In this document: in pieces, positions 17,493 through 26,918 of the stretch
Position numbering within the stretch: the first letter of the stretch is position 1
Layout: each line of letters starts with the position of its first letter
NCBI RefSeq assembly: GCF_004348975.1
Contig: NZ_SMFP01000001.1
Coordinates: forward strand, 194,701-258,700
Direction of reading: 5' to 3'
Source: Antarcticimicrobium sediminis
Lineage (GTDB): Bacteria; Pseudomonadota; Alphaproteobacteria; Rhodobacterales; Rhodobacteraceae
Length of the DNA stretch: 64,000 nucleotides
Program-made: the position numbers and the translations under genes
The notes under the pieces: model-generated
Database searches by the model: none
What the model saw: the letters and a program-made list of their open reading frames with translations, nothing else
What the model was told of the DNA's origin: nothing

Positions 17493-18785
17493 ATGCGCCT
17501 TATCCCCTTTCTGACCGCCGTCGTGGTGTCCGCCGTGCTATATCTGGCCGTGTTTGAGCGCGACAGGCTGCTAGACTTTTCCCGTGGCGCGCCCGCTGGA
17601 GAAAGCGCGGATGCGACGGCGGGGGCAACGGGGGGCGCAACCGACACAACCGTGCCAGATAATGCGACGGACACGGCGCAGGACACTTCAGCGAAAGACG
17701 CGGCGCAGGGCGATCTGATCGGGGTCGTTGTGCTGCGCTCGCAGGCGCAGACCATCGACAGCGCGATCAAGCTGCGCGGCCAGACCCGAGCGATGCGCAA
17801 GGTGCAGGTGCGCGCCGAAACCAGCGGCGCGGTGATTTCCGAACCGCTGCGCAAAGGCGCCTTTGTGGAGCCGGGCGATGTGCTATGCAAGCTTGATCCC
17901 GGCACCCGCGCGGCCCTGCTGGCACAGGCGAAGGCGGCGCTGGCCGAGGCCCGCGCGCGCGGCCCCGAGGCCGAGGCGCGGCTGGAAGAGGCCAAGGCCG
18001 TACTGGAGGAGGCGCAGATCAACTACAATGCCGCCGAAAAGCTGAACGAGGGCGGCTATACCTCGGAAACCACGCTGTTGGCGCGCGCGGCAGGGGTGCG
18101 TGGCGCCGAGGCTGCCATTGCCTCGACACAGGCCGGTCTGGAGGCCACCCGATCAGGGGTTGAGGCGGCGCAGGCGACGGTGGCCGGGGCCGAGCGCGAG
18201 ATTGAGTTGCTGACCATCACCGTGCCGTTCAAGGGGCTGCTGGAAACCGACGCCGCCGAATTGGGCAGCCTGCTGCGCCCCGGAGACCTGTGTGCCGAGG
18301 TGATCCAGCTCGATCCGTTGAAAGTGGTCGGCTATATCCCCGAAACCGAGGTCGCCCGCGCCCGGCTTGATGCGCCGGCCGGGGCGCGGCTGGCCACCGG
18401 CGAACAGGTGAGCGGGCGCGTGAGCTTTCTGAGCCGCTCGGCCGATCCGACCACCCGCACCTTCGAGGTGGAAATCACCGTGCCCAATCCCGCGCTGAGC
18501 ATCCGAGACGGCCAGACCGCGGATATCGCGATCTCGGCCGAGGGGGCACAGGCGCATAAGGTGCCGCAATCGGCGCTGACGCTGAACAACGAGGGCCGGC
18601 TGGGTGTGCGGATCGTGGGTGATGGCGATATCGTCCGGTTCCTGCCCGTCAAGCTGCTGCGCGACGATATCGACGGCGTCTGGCTGGGCGGGCTGCCCGC
18701 ACACGCCGACATCATCGTCGTGGGACAGGATTTCGTCACCGAGGGCGTACATGTGGCACCAAGCTATCGGGAGCCGACCCCATGA
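17493..18785 (+). CDS. RND efflux periplasmic adaptor subunit
   Basis: A membrane fusion protein of 430 residues. An N-terminal anchor (LIPFLTAVVVSAVLYLAVF) and a Gly/Ala/Thr-rich linker are followed by a lipoyl half-domain (RAETSGAVISEPLRKGAFVEPGD), a long alpha-hairpin rich in Ala and Glu (about 140-240), then beta-barrel domains. It bridges the inner membrane pump to an outer membrane channel. The stop overlaps the pump start by 4 bp (ATGA). The transported substrate is not apparent. Confidence 0.92.
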   Translation: MRLIPFLTAVVVSAVLYLAVFERDRLLDFSRGAPAGESADATAGATGGATDTTVPDNATDTAQDTSAKDAAQGDLIGVVVLRSQAQTIDSAIKLRGQTRAMRKVQVRAETSGAVISEPLRKGAFVEPGDVLCKLDPGTRAALLAQAKAALAEARARGPEAEARLEEAKAVLEEAQINYNAAEKLNEGGYTSETTLLARAAGVRGAEAAIASTQAGLEATRSGVEAAQATVAGAEREIELLTITVPFKGLLETDAAELGSLLRPGDLCAEVIQLDPLKVVGYIPETEVARARLDAPAGARLATGEQVSGRVSFLSRSADPTTRTFEVEITVPNPALSIRDGQTADIAISAEGAQAHKVPQSALTLNNEGRLGVRIVGDGDIVRFLPVKLLRDDIDGVWLGGLPAHADIIVVGQDFVTEGVHVAPSYREPTP

Positions 18786-21700
18786 CCGGCATCGTCGATT
18801 GGGCCGCCGCCCGGGCGCGGATGGTGATGGCCTTTATCGTGATTTCCATCCTTGTGGGCGGCTATGCCTATACCACCCTGCCCAAGGAGGGCGAGCCGGA
18901 TATCGAGATCCCGGCGCTGTTCGTCGCGGTGCAGTTCCCCGGCATCTCGGCCGAGGATTCCGAGACGCTGCTGGTCAAGCCGATGGAAACCGAGCTGGCC
19001 GATCTGGACGGGCTGGACAAGATGACGGCCACCGCCGCCGAGGGCTATGCCGGGGTGGCGCTGGAGTTCGAATTCGGCTGGGACAAGACCGCGATCACGG
19101 CGGATGTGCGCGACGCGATGAACGCGGCGCAGGCCAATTTCCCCGACGGGGCCGAACAATATACCCTCACCGAGATCAACTTTTCCGAATTCCCCATCGT
19201 CATCGTCAACCTGACCGGGGCCGTTCCGGAACGGACAATGGCCCGCGTCGCCAAACAGTTGCAGGACGATCTTGAGGCGCTGGACCCGGTGCTGGAGGCC
19301 GGGATCGCCGGCAACCGCGACGAGATGCTGGAGGTGATCATCGATCCACTGCGGCTGGAATCCTATAACGTCACAGCCGCCGAGCTGATCAACGTGGTGC
19401 GCAACAACAACCAGTTGATCGCGGCGGGCGAGGTCGAGACCGATCAGGGCACCTTCTCGGTCAAGATCCCGGCCTCGTTTGACAGCCCGCAGGATGTCTA
19501 TGCCCTGCCGGTCAAGACCAATGGCGACCGGGTGGTCACGCTGGGGGAGTTGGCGCAGATCAACTATACCTTCGAGGACCGCAAGGGCACCGCCCGGTTC
19601 AACGGCGAGAACACGGTCGCGCTGCAGGTGGTCAAGCGCAAAGGCTATAACCTGATCGACACGGTGGAACAGGTGCAACAGACGCTGGCGCGCGCGCGCG
19701 CCAAATGGCCCCCGGAATTGCAGGCGGCGGTCAAACTTGGCACCTCGAACGATCAGAGCCGGGTTGTGGGCTCGATGGTCAGCCAGTTGGAAGGCTCGGT
19801 GCTGACCGCGATCGCGCTGGTGATGATCGTGGTGCTGGCCTCGCTGGGGAGCCGCGCGGCGCTTTTGGTCGGCTTTTCGATCCCGACTTCGTTCCTGTTG
19901 TGCTTTGCCCTGCTGGCCGCACTGGAGGTGACCATCTCGAACATCGTGATGTTCGGCCTGATCCTCGCGGTGGGGATGCTGGTGGATGGCGCCATCGTGG
20001 TGGTGGAATATGCCGACAAGCGGATCCGTGACGGGGTCGGCCCGATGCATGCCTATGTCGAGGCCTCCAAGCGGATGTTCTGGCCCATCGTTTCGTCCAC
20101 CGCGACCACGCTTTGCGCCTTTCTACCGATGCTGTTCTGGCCCGGTGTGTCGGGCGAGTTCATGGGCATGTTGCCGGTGACGCTGATCTTTGTGCTGTCG
20201 GCCTCGCTGGTGGTGGCACTGGTCTATCTGCCGGTGATGGGCGGGGTGACGGGGCGGATTTCGCGGCTGTTCTCGACTATCTCTGACCGGTTGCGGGCGC
20301 GGCTGCCTTGGGTGCTGCGCGCGGCGCTGGTGCCTTTGGCGCTGTATTCCATGTTCCTTGGCGCGATGCAGGTGCTGAACCCCACCTATTTGCTGCCGGA
20401 TGTGATGGCGACGGGGATCCCGCCCACGTTCGGGTCGCTGCTTGGAGCGGGGCTATTCCTGTTGGCCGCCTTTGCCGCCTCGGTCACGTTGAGCGCGGCG
20501 CGGATCGAACGCCCGGCGCGACGGGTCAAGGCGCAGAACAGGCATACGCTGTTCGGCTGGGTGATCTATGCCATCGCCGGCAACCCGATCATGCCCATCG
20601 TGGCCATCGGTGCCGTGTTCGGCGCCGTTTTCTATGTCTCGTTCATCCTGTTCCCGGCCAATTCACGCGGTGTGGAATTCTTTGTCGCCTCCGAGCCCGA
20701 GCAGGCTACCGTCTATGTGCGCGCGCGCGGCAATGTCTCGCTGACCGAAACCGACGAGATGGTGCGCCAGGCAGAACAGGTGGTGATGCGCCATCCGGCG
20801 GTGATCAACGTGTTCTCTTTCGCTGGCGACGGCGGGTTGAATCAGAACACCGGTGGTGCGCAGCTTCCGCCCGATACGGTGGGACAGATCCAGTTCGAAA
20901 TCATCCCGTGGGAGGATCGCCCGACCGTCACGGAAAGCTGGGGCGATGGCCGCTTTACCCGGCATGTGACAGCGCCCGATTTTAACGGCGACTATGTGTT
21001 GGCGCAGCTGACCGCCGCGCTGAACAGGTTGCCGGGGTTCGCAACCGAGGTGGTGCCGCTGGGGCGCGGCCCGGCCTCGTCCAAGCCGGTGCATCTGCGG
21101 TTGAAGGGCGATGACAAGGACCGGCTGGCCGCCACCGTCCTGCAGGCGCGCAAGGTGTTTGAACAGACGCCCGGGCTGATCAAGATCGAAGATTCGCTGC
21201 CCCTGCCCGGCATCGACTGGCAGATCGACGTCGATGTGGAAAAGGCCGGTCGCTTTGGCGCCGATGTCGCCACTGTGGGCGCGATGGTGCAACTGGTCAC
21301 GCGCGGCATTCTGCTCGACACCATGCGGGTCGACAGCTCCGATGACGAGATCGAGATCCGGGTGCGCCTGCCGCGCAAGGACCGGGTTCTGAGCACGCTG
21401 GACACGCTCAAGGTGCGCACCGGCGACGGGCTGGTGCCGCTGTCCAACTTTGTCACCCGGGAACCGGTGGCGAAGCTGGCCTCGATCAGCCGGGTGAACC
21501 AGCAACGCTATTTCGACGTGAAGGCCGATGTGCAATCCGGCCTGTCCAAGATCATCCAGGACGATCCCGAGACCGGGGCGGAACAGACGCTGGCGACAGC
21601 GTACAGTCTGGAAAGACGCATCAACATTGGCGGCACGGTCATCGAAAACGCCAAGGGCGAGCGATTCATGCTGGCCGCGCTGAATGGGACACAAAGTGAG

Positions 21701-22606
21701 GGGCAGAGCATTGCGGCGCTGAAACAGGCGATTTCCGACGGCACCGCGCGCTTTGCCCCGATCAACGCCAACGAGCGCATTGAAACCCTGACCGCCTGGC
21801 TTGAGACCGATCCGTTCCCGGCCGATATCACCTGGGAATGGACCGGCGATCAGGAAGAACAGGCGGAAAGCCAGGCGTTCCTGTCAAAGGCCTTTCTCGC
21901 CGCGCTGGGGCTGATGTTCATCATCCTGCTGGCGCAGTTCAACAGCTTTTACAACTCGGTTCTGGTGCTGCTCGCGGTGGTGCTGTCCACCACCGGCGTG
22001 CTGATCGGCATGATGGTGATGCAACAGCCGTTTTCGATCATCATGACCGGCACCGGTATCGTCGCCCTGGCCGGGATCGTGGTGAACAACAACATCGTGT
22101 TGATCGACACATATCAGGATTATTCCCGCTATATGCCCCCGATCGAGGCGATTGTGCGCACGGCGGAATCGCGCATCCGCCCGGTGTTGCTGACCACCAT
22201 CACCACCATGGCCGGGCTGACACCGATGATGTTCGGGCTGAGCCTTGATTTCATCGGCGGCGGCTATTCGATCGACAGCCCCACCGCGCTGTGGTGGAAA
22301 CAGCTGGCCACGGCTGTGGTGTTCGGTCTGGGCATCGCCACCGTGCTGACGCTGGTGGTCACGCCCTCGTTTCTGGCGTTGCGGGTCTGGATTACCACCT
22401 ATTCGAATTGGTCGGGTCGGATGCTGGCGCGGCTGACGTCCGGGCGATCGAGCCGGATTGCCCGCGACATGCGGCTGAACCGATCTGCTCGCAAGCTCAA
22501 AACGCGCGAGATCCAGTGGGATGACGGCAGCCCCGACAGCGCACCCAACGGCACGCCGGACTCGGCGGCCCGTCTGAAGGCGGCACGGCTGAAGGCAGCG
22601 GAGTAG
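18782..22606 (+). CDS. RND efflux permease subunit
   Basis: A 1274-residue proton-driven pump, longer than the usual 1030-1050. The extra length is in the middle, around residues 500-620, where additional hydrophobic segments precede the second half, and in the C-terminal tail. Twelve core helices and two large periplasmic loops are present. Helix 4 reads LVDGAIVVVEY near residue 400, where AcrB-type pumps have two adjacent Asp; here the second is Gly. The gene is translationally coupled to the adaptor upstream. No outer membrane channel gene is next to it. Confidence 0.92.
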   Translation: MTGIVDWAAARARMVMAFIVISILVGGYAYTTLPKEGEPDIEIPALFVAVQFPGISAEDSETLLVKPMETELADLDGLDKMTATAAEGYAGVALEFEFGWDKTAITADVRDAMNAAQANFPDGAEQYTLTEINFSEFPIVIVNLTGAVPERTMARVAKQLQDDLEALDPVLEAGIAGNRDEMLEVIIDPLRLESYNVTAAELINVVRNNNQLIAAGEVETDQGTFSVKIPASFDSPQDVYALPVKTNGDRVVTLGELAQINYTFEDRKGTARFNGENTVALQVVKRKGYNLIDTVEQVQQTLARARAKWPPELQAAVKLGTSNDQSRVVGSMVSQLEGSVLTAIALVMIVVLASLGSRAALLVGFSIPTSFLLCFALLAALEVTISNIVMFGLILAVGMLVDGAIVVVEYADKRIRDGVGPMHAYVEASKRMFWPIVSSTATTLCAFLPMLFWPGVSGEFMGMLPVTLIFVLSASLVVALVYLPVMGGVTGRISRLFSTISDRLRARLPWVLRAALVPLALYSMFLGAMQVLNPTYLLPDVMATGIPPTFGSLLGAGLFLLAAFAASVTLSAARIERPARRVKAQNRHTLFGWVIYAIAGNPIMPIVAIGAVFGAVFYVSFILFPANSRGVEFFVASEPEQATVYVRARGNVSLTETDEMVRQAEQVVMRHPAVINVFSFAGDGGLNQNTGGAQLPPDTVGQIQFEIIPWEDRPTVTESWGDGRFTRHVTAPDFNGDYVLAQLTAALNRLPGFATEVVPLGRGPASSKPVHLRLKGDDKDRLAATVLQARKVFEQTPGLIKIEDSLPLPGIDWQIDVDVEKAGRFGADVATVGAMVQLVTRGILLDTMRVDSSDDEIEIRVRLPRKDRVLSTLDTLKVRTGDGLVPLSNFVTREPVAKLASISRVNQQRYFDVKADVQSGLSKIIQDDPETGAEQTLATAYSLERRINIGGTVIENAKGERFMLAALNGTQSEGQSIAALKQAISDGTARFAPINANERIETLTAWLETDPFPADITWEWTGDQEEQAESQAFLSKAFLAALGLMFIILLAQFNSFYNSVLVLLAVVLSTTGVLIGMMVMQQPFSIIMTGTGIVALAGIVVNNNIVLIDTYQDYSRYMPPIEAIVRTAESRIRPVLLTTITTMAGLTPMMFGLSLDFIGGGYSIDSPTALWWKQLATAVVFGLGIATVLTLVVTPSFLALRVWITTYSNWSGRMLARLTSGRSSRIARDMRLNRSARKLKTREIQWDDGSPDSAPNGTPDSAARLKAARLKAAE

Positions 22607-22857
22607 CGGTCGCATTGGCCGGGGTGCGCCGAATCAGCACAGTTGCGGTGCAGCTTTGGGGGAGCGGACCGGAGCGAATCGGGCCGGTTCTGGGCGAATC
22701 GGAGCGGGATCATTTCGAGATCGCGCAACAATCCCGAAATTTCACCGCAACTGTCGCCATAAAATCGCCATATTTCAGACAATTTTAACTCAACTTTTGC
22801 GATAAACGCGCCGATATGCGATTGTGGCCCCAGTTAACACCTTGGAGGTATTGAACC

Positions 22858-23106
22858 ATGTTTCGTCGCGCTATGACCATTGCCGCATCGGCGGCCGCGT
22901 TCGTAATTCCTGCCGTATCGGCGTCGGCCCAGAGCCGCAGTTGCAGTTGGCTGGGAAACCGGCTGGGCTGGAGCTGTGGTGGCAGCGGTGGCGGCTCACG
23001 TGTTCCCGAAATCGACGCGTCGACCGGCCTTCTGGCGCTTGCCGCCGTCTGCGCCGCGCTGGCGCTCGTCTGGGAAATCAAGCGCATCCGCAACAAGCGG
23101 GGCTGA
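22858..23106 (+). CDS. Small VPEID-CTERM sorting-signal protein
   Basis: 82 residues. The signal peptide (MTIAASAAAFVIPAVSASAQ) is followed by about 25 residues rich in Ser, Gly, Cys and Trp. The C-terminal tripartite signal has VPEID, one hydrophobic helix (GLLALAAVCAALALVWEI) and a basic end (KRIRNKRG). This is the substrate tag of the exosortase E system, and the exosortase E gene lies convergently 34 bp away. A strong ribosome site, GGAGG, precedes the ATG by about 10 bp. The mature protein would be tiny; its job is unknown. Confidence 0.88.
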   Translation: MFRRAMTIAASAAAFVIPAVSASAQSRSCSWLGNRLGWSCGGSGGGSRVPEIDASTGLLALAAVCAALALVWEIKRIRNKRG

Positions 23107-23140
23107 TCCGGCGGCTGCCCTCCAAGGGGCTGTGCCACGC

Positions 23141-24757
23141 TTAGATCAGCGACCAGTCGCCTGTCAGCAACGCCGCGGCCGCAACCGCGGCGTTTGCTGT
23201 TGCATGGGCCAGAATGGCGTCCGCCAGTCGCCCGCGCCGCAGCATCACCAGGGCAAAGACACCCCCGGCCAGACCCGCTTCGAGAATGCGGCCATGCAAC
23301 AGCGCGAAGCCGAGGCTTGAGATAAGGATCGCGGCCAGTCGCATCGCCGGCCCGCCGGTATCGAGCCGGGCCAGAAGATAGCCACGAAAGAACGCCTCCT
23401 CGACCACAGGCACCAGGAGCGAGGTGCCAAGCACACGGATCACCGCCCATGCCAGAAAGGCACCCGGCGCCAGTGTTTCCAGCCCCGCCAGCGGCGCCGT
23501 TTCCCCCTGCGCGAAGGCGATCCACCCTATCCCCACCAAAAGCCCCGCCACAAGCGCCACCGGATCAAGCCGCCATGTCAGCGCCAGCAGCGGCGCACGG
23601 AACAGCCAGAGCACCCCGGCCATCAGCGCCGCCTGCACTGGAAACCCCAGCGCCGGGGTCTGCCAGAAGGCATTGACCACCAATCCCGAGAACATGAACA
23701 CGATGAAGGGGACGATCCGCGCCGCCGCCCAAATTTCGCTCGGCGGGGCGCTGGTGCCGTCGCCGGTCGCCGCCCCTGCCCTGTTTCCTGACCCCGTGGT
23801 TTTGGTACCAATATCGGTGCGCTGCAACGCCGGCAGCCCCTGCACCACCGCCAACACCCCCAAGGCCAGCAGGGTGAAGAACAGCCAACCGGCAAAGCTG
23901 TGAAACCCGTTGACCGCCAGTTCCGGCGCGCCATGCGCCCCGATCAGGATCAGCACGGTGATGCGCAACAGGTTGAACAGCCAACTCACCAGCAGCGCCG
24001 CCGGCAGCACGATCAGCCAATAGCGCCCGGTGCGCAGCGTGCCGCGCATCAACAGCGCATAGATCACCATGAAACCGCCGATCAGCGCGAAGCCTTCGAT
24101 GCCAGAACAGGATCCCGCCACCTCGACCTGAAAGGGTCCGGTGCCGATGGTGGGCGGGGCAAAGCCCAGCACCACGTCCTGTCCCGTCAGCGTCAGCAAG
24201 ATGGCGACCCCGTAAAAGGTGGACAGCTGCAGCGCGCTGAACGCCCAGGCAAAGCCCAGCGCCTCGGCCAGATCGGGGATCAGGCTGGCCACCACCAACA
24301 TCGCCAACACGGTGAAACCGCCCTGCCGCAGCCAACTGGCCCAGGCGCGCGGCCCCATCAGCCAGAACAGCCCGCCCAACACCGCCAGCGCGGCACCGCC
24401 GCCCAGCAGCCACAGAAAACCGGAGAATCCTTCGCGATGCGCCGCAGCGTCAGAGCCGAGCCAGGGCAGAAAGATCAGTGCCAGACCCAGCCCATGCAGA
24501 AGCGCCCACGGCGCCCCGCCCCCGCGGTCCGTCACCCGCGCCATCAGTGCCCGGCGCAGATCGGCGCGCAGCCCCAGAACAAGGGCCAGCCCCGCGATCA
24601 CGCAGACCCCGCGCAACGCCATGTTGCGCAGGCCGCGGCAGGCGACTTCCAGCCCGGTCTGGCGGCATTCGAAATCGGCCATGACCTGAAACACGACGAT
24701 GACCGCGATCACCTCCACCGCGACGAGCACCAACGCCCAGATCATCCTGTTCTTCAT
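23141..24757 (-). CDS. xrtE: Exosortase E/protease fusion, VPEID-CTERM system
   Basis: 538 residues, almost all membrane helices. The N-terminal part is an exosortase: Cys in GSCSGIEG (about 216), Arg in NLLRITV (about 265) and His in GFHSFAG (about 285) form the expected catalytic set. The C-terminal part is a CPBP/CAAX-type protease with EEAFFRGYLL (about 452), FALLHGR (about 487) and HATANA. The fusion is the hallmark of exosortase E. It should cleave the VPEID-CTERM tag and move the protein out of the membrane. Its only visible target is the convergent 82-residue gene beside it. Confidence 0.93.
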   Translation of the reverse strand: MKNRMIWALVLVAVEVIAVIVVFQVMADFECRQTGLEVACRGLRNMALRGVCVIAGLALVLGLRADLRRALMARVTDRGGGAPWALLHGLGLALIFLPWLGSDAAAHREGFSGFLWLLGGGAALAVLGGLFWLMGPRAWASWLRQGGFTVLAMLVVASLIPDLAEALGFAWAFSALQLSTFYGVAILLTLTGQDVVLGFAPPTIGTGPFQVEVAGSCSGIEGFALIGGFMVIYALLMRGTLRTGRYWLIVLPAALLVSWLFNLLRITVLILIGAHGAPELAVNGFHSFAGWLFFTLLALGVLAVVQGLPALQRTDIGTKTTGSGNRAGAATGDGTSAPPSEIWAAARIVPFIVFMFSGLVVNAFWQTPALGFPVQAALMAGVLWLFRAPLLALTWRLDPVALVAGLLVGIGWIAFAQGETAPLAGLETLAPGAFLAWAVIRVLGTSLLVPVVEEAFFRGYLLARLDTGGPAMRLAAILISSLGFALLHGRILEAGLAGGVFALVMLRRGRLADAILAHATANAAVAAAALLTGDWSLI

Positions 24758-24958
24758 GGTTCTGCCTGCCCGGTTTCTGATGCTCCGCCCGAAATCTCAC
24801 ACGGAGTCTCACACGAAATCTAACACTGGGTTTCACCATGCCAAGCGGACCGAAACATGGCGACACTCTGGTGATTTCGGGCAACCGCCCTGATTGCGCA
24901 CCACATCGACGGGGGGGCATCCGGGCGGCCCCAAACCGCGGGGCCGCCGAAGCTCGGG

Positions 24959-26767
24959 TCAGGCGGCATCGGTGTCCGACTGCTGTCGCCGCCAAAGGGT
25001 GGCATAGCGACCGTGCCGGGCCAGCAGATCGTCATGGGTGCCCTGCTCGACGATCTCCCCCTTGTCGAGCACCACGATGCGGTCGGCCTCGGAAATGGTC
25101 GAGAGCCGGTGCGCGATGGTGATCACCGTGCGCCCCTGTCCGGCCCGCGCCAAGGCGTCCTGGATCTCCTGTTCGGTCTGGGTGTCGAGCGCGCTTGTCG
25201 CCTCGTCCAGCAACAGGATCGGCGGGTTCTTCAACAGGGTGCGGGCAATGCCGACGCGCTGTTTCTCGCCGCCCGACAGCTTTAGCCCGCGCTCGCCCAC
25301 CTTGGTCTCGTACCCTTCGGGAAGGGTGACGATAAAGTCGTGGATCTGCGCGGCACGCGCGGCCTCCTCGATCTCGTCCTGGGTGGCGCCGTCGCGGCCA
25401 TAGGCGATGTTATAGCGGATGGTGTCGTTGAACAGCACCGTGTCCTGAGGCACCACGCCGATGGCATTGTGCAGGCTGGTCTGGGTGACGTCGCGCAGAT
25501 CCTGCCCGTCGATCTTCAGCGCGCCGCCGGTCACATCATAGAACCGGAACAACAGCCGCCCGATGGTGGATTTACCCGATCCGGTCGCCCCGACGATGGC
25601 CACGGTCTGACCGGCGGGCACCTCAAGGCTGACGCCCTTGAGGATCTGGCGGTTGGGATCATAGGCAAAGCGCACATCGTCCAGTTCGATCCGCCCGCCG
25701 GTGATCTTGAGATCGGCCGCACCGGGCTTGTCGCAAACCTCTTGCGGCTGTTCCAGCAGATCGAACATCTCTCCCATATCGACCAGCGACTGGCGGATTT
25801 CACGATAGACGGTGCCGAGAAAGTTCAGCGGAATGGTGATCTGGATCATATAGGCGTTGACCATGACGAAATCGCCCACCGTCAGCGTGCCGTTCTGCAC
25901 CCCGAGCGCGGCCAGCACCATCACCCCGATCAGCCCCGCCGTGATCAGCAGGGACTGGCCGAAATTCAGGAACGACAGTGAATAGGCGGTCTTGAGCGCC
26001 GCCTGTTCATAGTCGCGCATCGACACGTCATAGCGGGCCGCCTCGCGCTCTTCCGCGCCGAAATACTTGACGGTTTCATAGTTCAGCAGGCTGTCGATCG
26101 CCTTTTGGTTGGCGTCGGTGTCGGATTGGTTCATCTCGCGGCGCAGCTGCACCCGCCATTCGGTGACGGTGAAGGTGAACCAGACATACAGCCCGATCGT
26201 CACCGCCACGATCAGCAGATAGCGGGCATCGAACAGCACGGTCAGGATGATGGCCACCAGCGACAGCTCAAGGATCAGCGGCCCGACGCTGAACAGCATG
26301 AAGCGCAGCAGGAATTCCACGCCCTTGACCCCACGCTCGATGATGCGCGACAGGCCGCCGGTCTTGCGCGAGATGTGATAGCGCAGCGACAGGCGGTGGA
26401 TATGGGCAAAGGTCTCAAGCGCCAGCCGCCGCAACGCCCGTTGTGCCACCGGGGCAAACAGCGCATCGCGCAGCTGTTGGAAACCCACCGACATCAAGCG
26501 GGCCATGCCATAGGCCACGGTCAGACCCACGGCCCCCAAGGCCAGCATCGGCACGCCCTCGGCGGCCAGCGCGTCGACCGCGCCCTTGTACAGGACCGGC
26601 GTATAGACCGCGATCAGCTTGGACAGCACCAACATGGTCATGGCCAGCACAACCCGGCGTTTGACCCAAGGGGTCTCACTCGGCCACAGATAGGGGGCCA
26701 CCTTGCGAATGGTACGCCAGCCCGAGGCGCGCGAACTGCGGACGGGGGTATCGGGGGTATGGGTCAT
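24959..26767 (-). CDS. ATM1-type ABC exporter, fused permease and ATPase
   Basis: 602 residues. Six membrane helices are followed by the nucleotide-binding domain with Walker A VGATGSGKST, signature LSGGEKQRVGIART and Walker B ILLLDEATSALD. The text around YHISRKTGGLSRIIERG and YNIAYGRDGATQDEIEEAA is that of the ATM1/ABCB7 group, which exports glutathione-linked sulfur or metal conjugates. The ATG at 26767 (MTHTPDTPVRS) is preferred over the open frame start at 26794. Confidence 0.9.
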   Translation of the reverse strand: MTHTPDTPVRSSRASGWRTIRKVAPYLWPSETPWVKRRVVLAMTMLVLSKLIAVYTPVLYKGAVDALAAEGVPMLALGAVGLTVAYGMARLMSVGFQQLRDALFAPVAQRALRRLALETFAHIHRLSLRYHISRKTGGLSRIIERGVKGVEFLLRFMLFSVGPLILELSLVAIILTVLFDARYLLIVAVTIGLYVWFTFTVTEWRVQLRREMNQSDTDANQKAIDSLLNYETVKYFGAEEREAARYDVSMRDYEQAALKTAYSLSFLNFGQSLLITAGLIGVMVLAALGVQNGTLTVGDFVMVNAYMIQITIPLNFLGTVYREIRQSLVDMGEMFDLLEQPQEVCDKPGAADLKITGGRIELDDVRFAYDPNRQILKGVSLEVPAGQTVAIVGATGSGKSTIGRLLFRFYDVTGGALKIDGQDLRDVTQTSLHNAIGVVPQDTVLFNDTIRYNIAYGRDGATQDEIEEAARAAQIHDFIVTLPEGYETKVGERGLKLSGGEKQRVGIARTLLKNPPILLLDEATSALDTQTEQEIQDALARAGQGRTVITIAHRLSTISEADRIVVLDKGEIVEQGTHDDLLARHGRYATLWRRQQSDTDAA

Positions 26768-26918
26768 CGGGTTTTCCTTGCCTGCGTTCCACATATGGCG
26801 CGCCGAGGGAAATGGCCAGAGGGGGTCCGGCGCGAAGCGCCCCGGACGCCGCGTTCACGTCCTCTGCTCCACCCCAAGCGGCGCTTGGCGTGCCAAGCCT
26901 GCGCCGCTTGGGGGGCGC

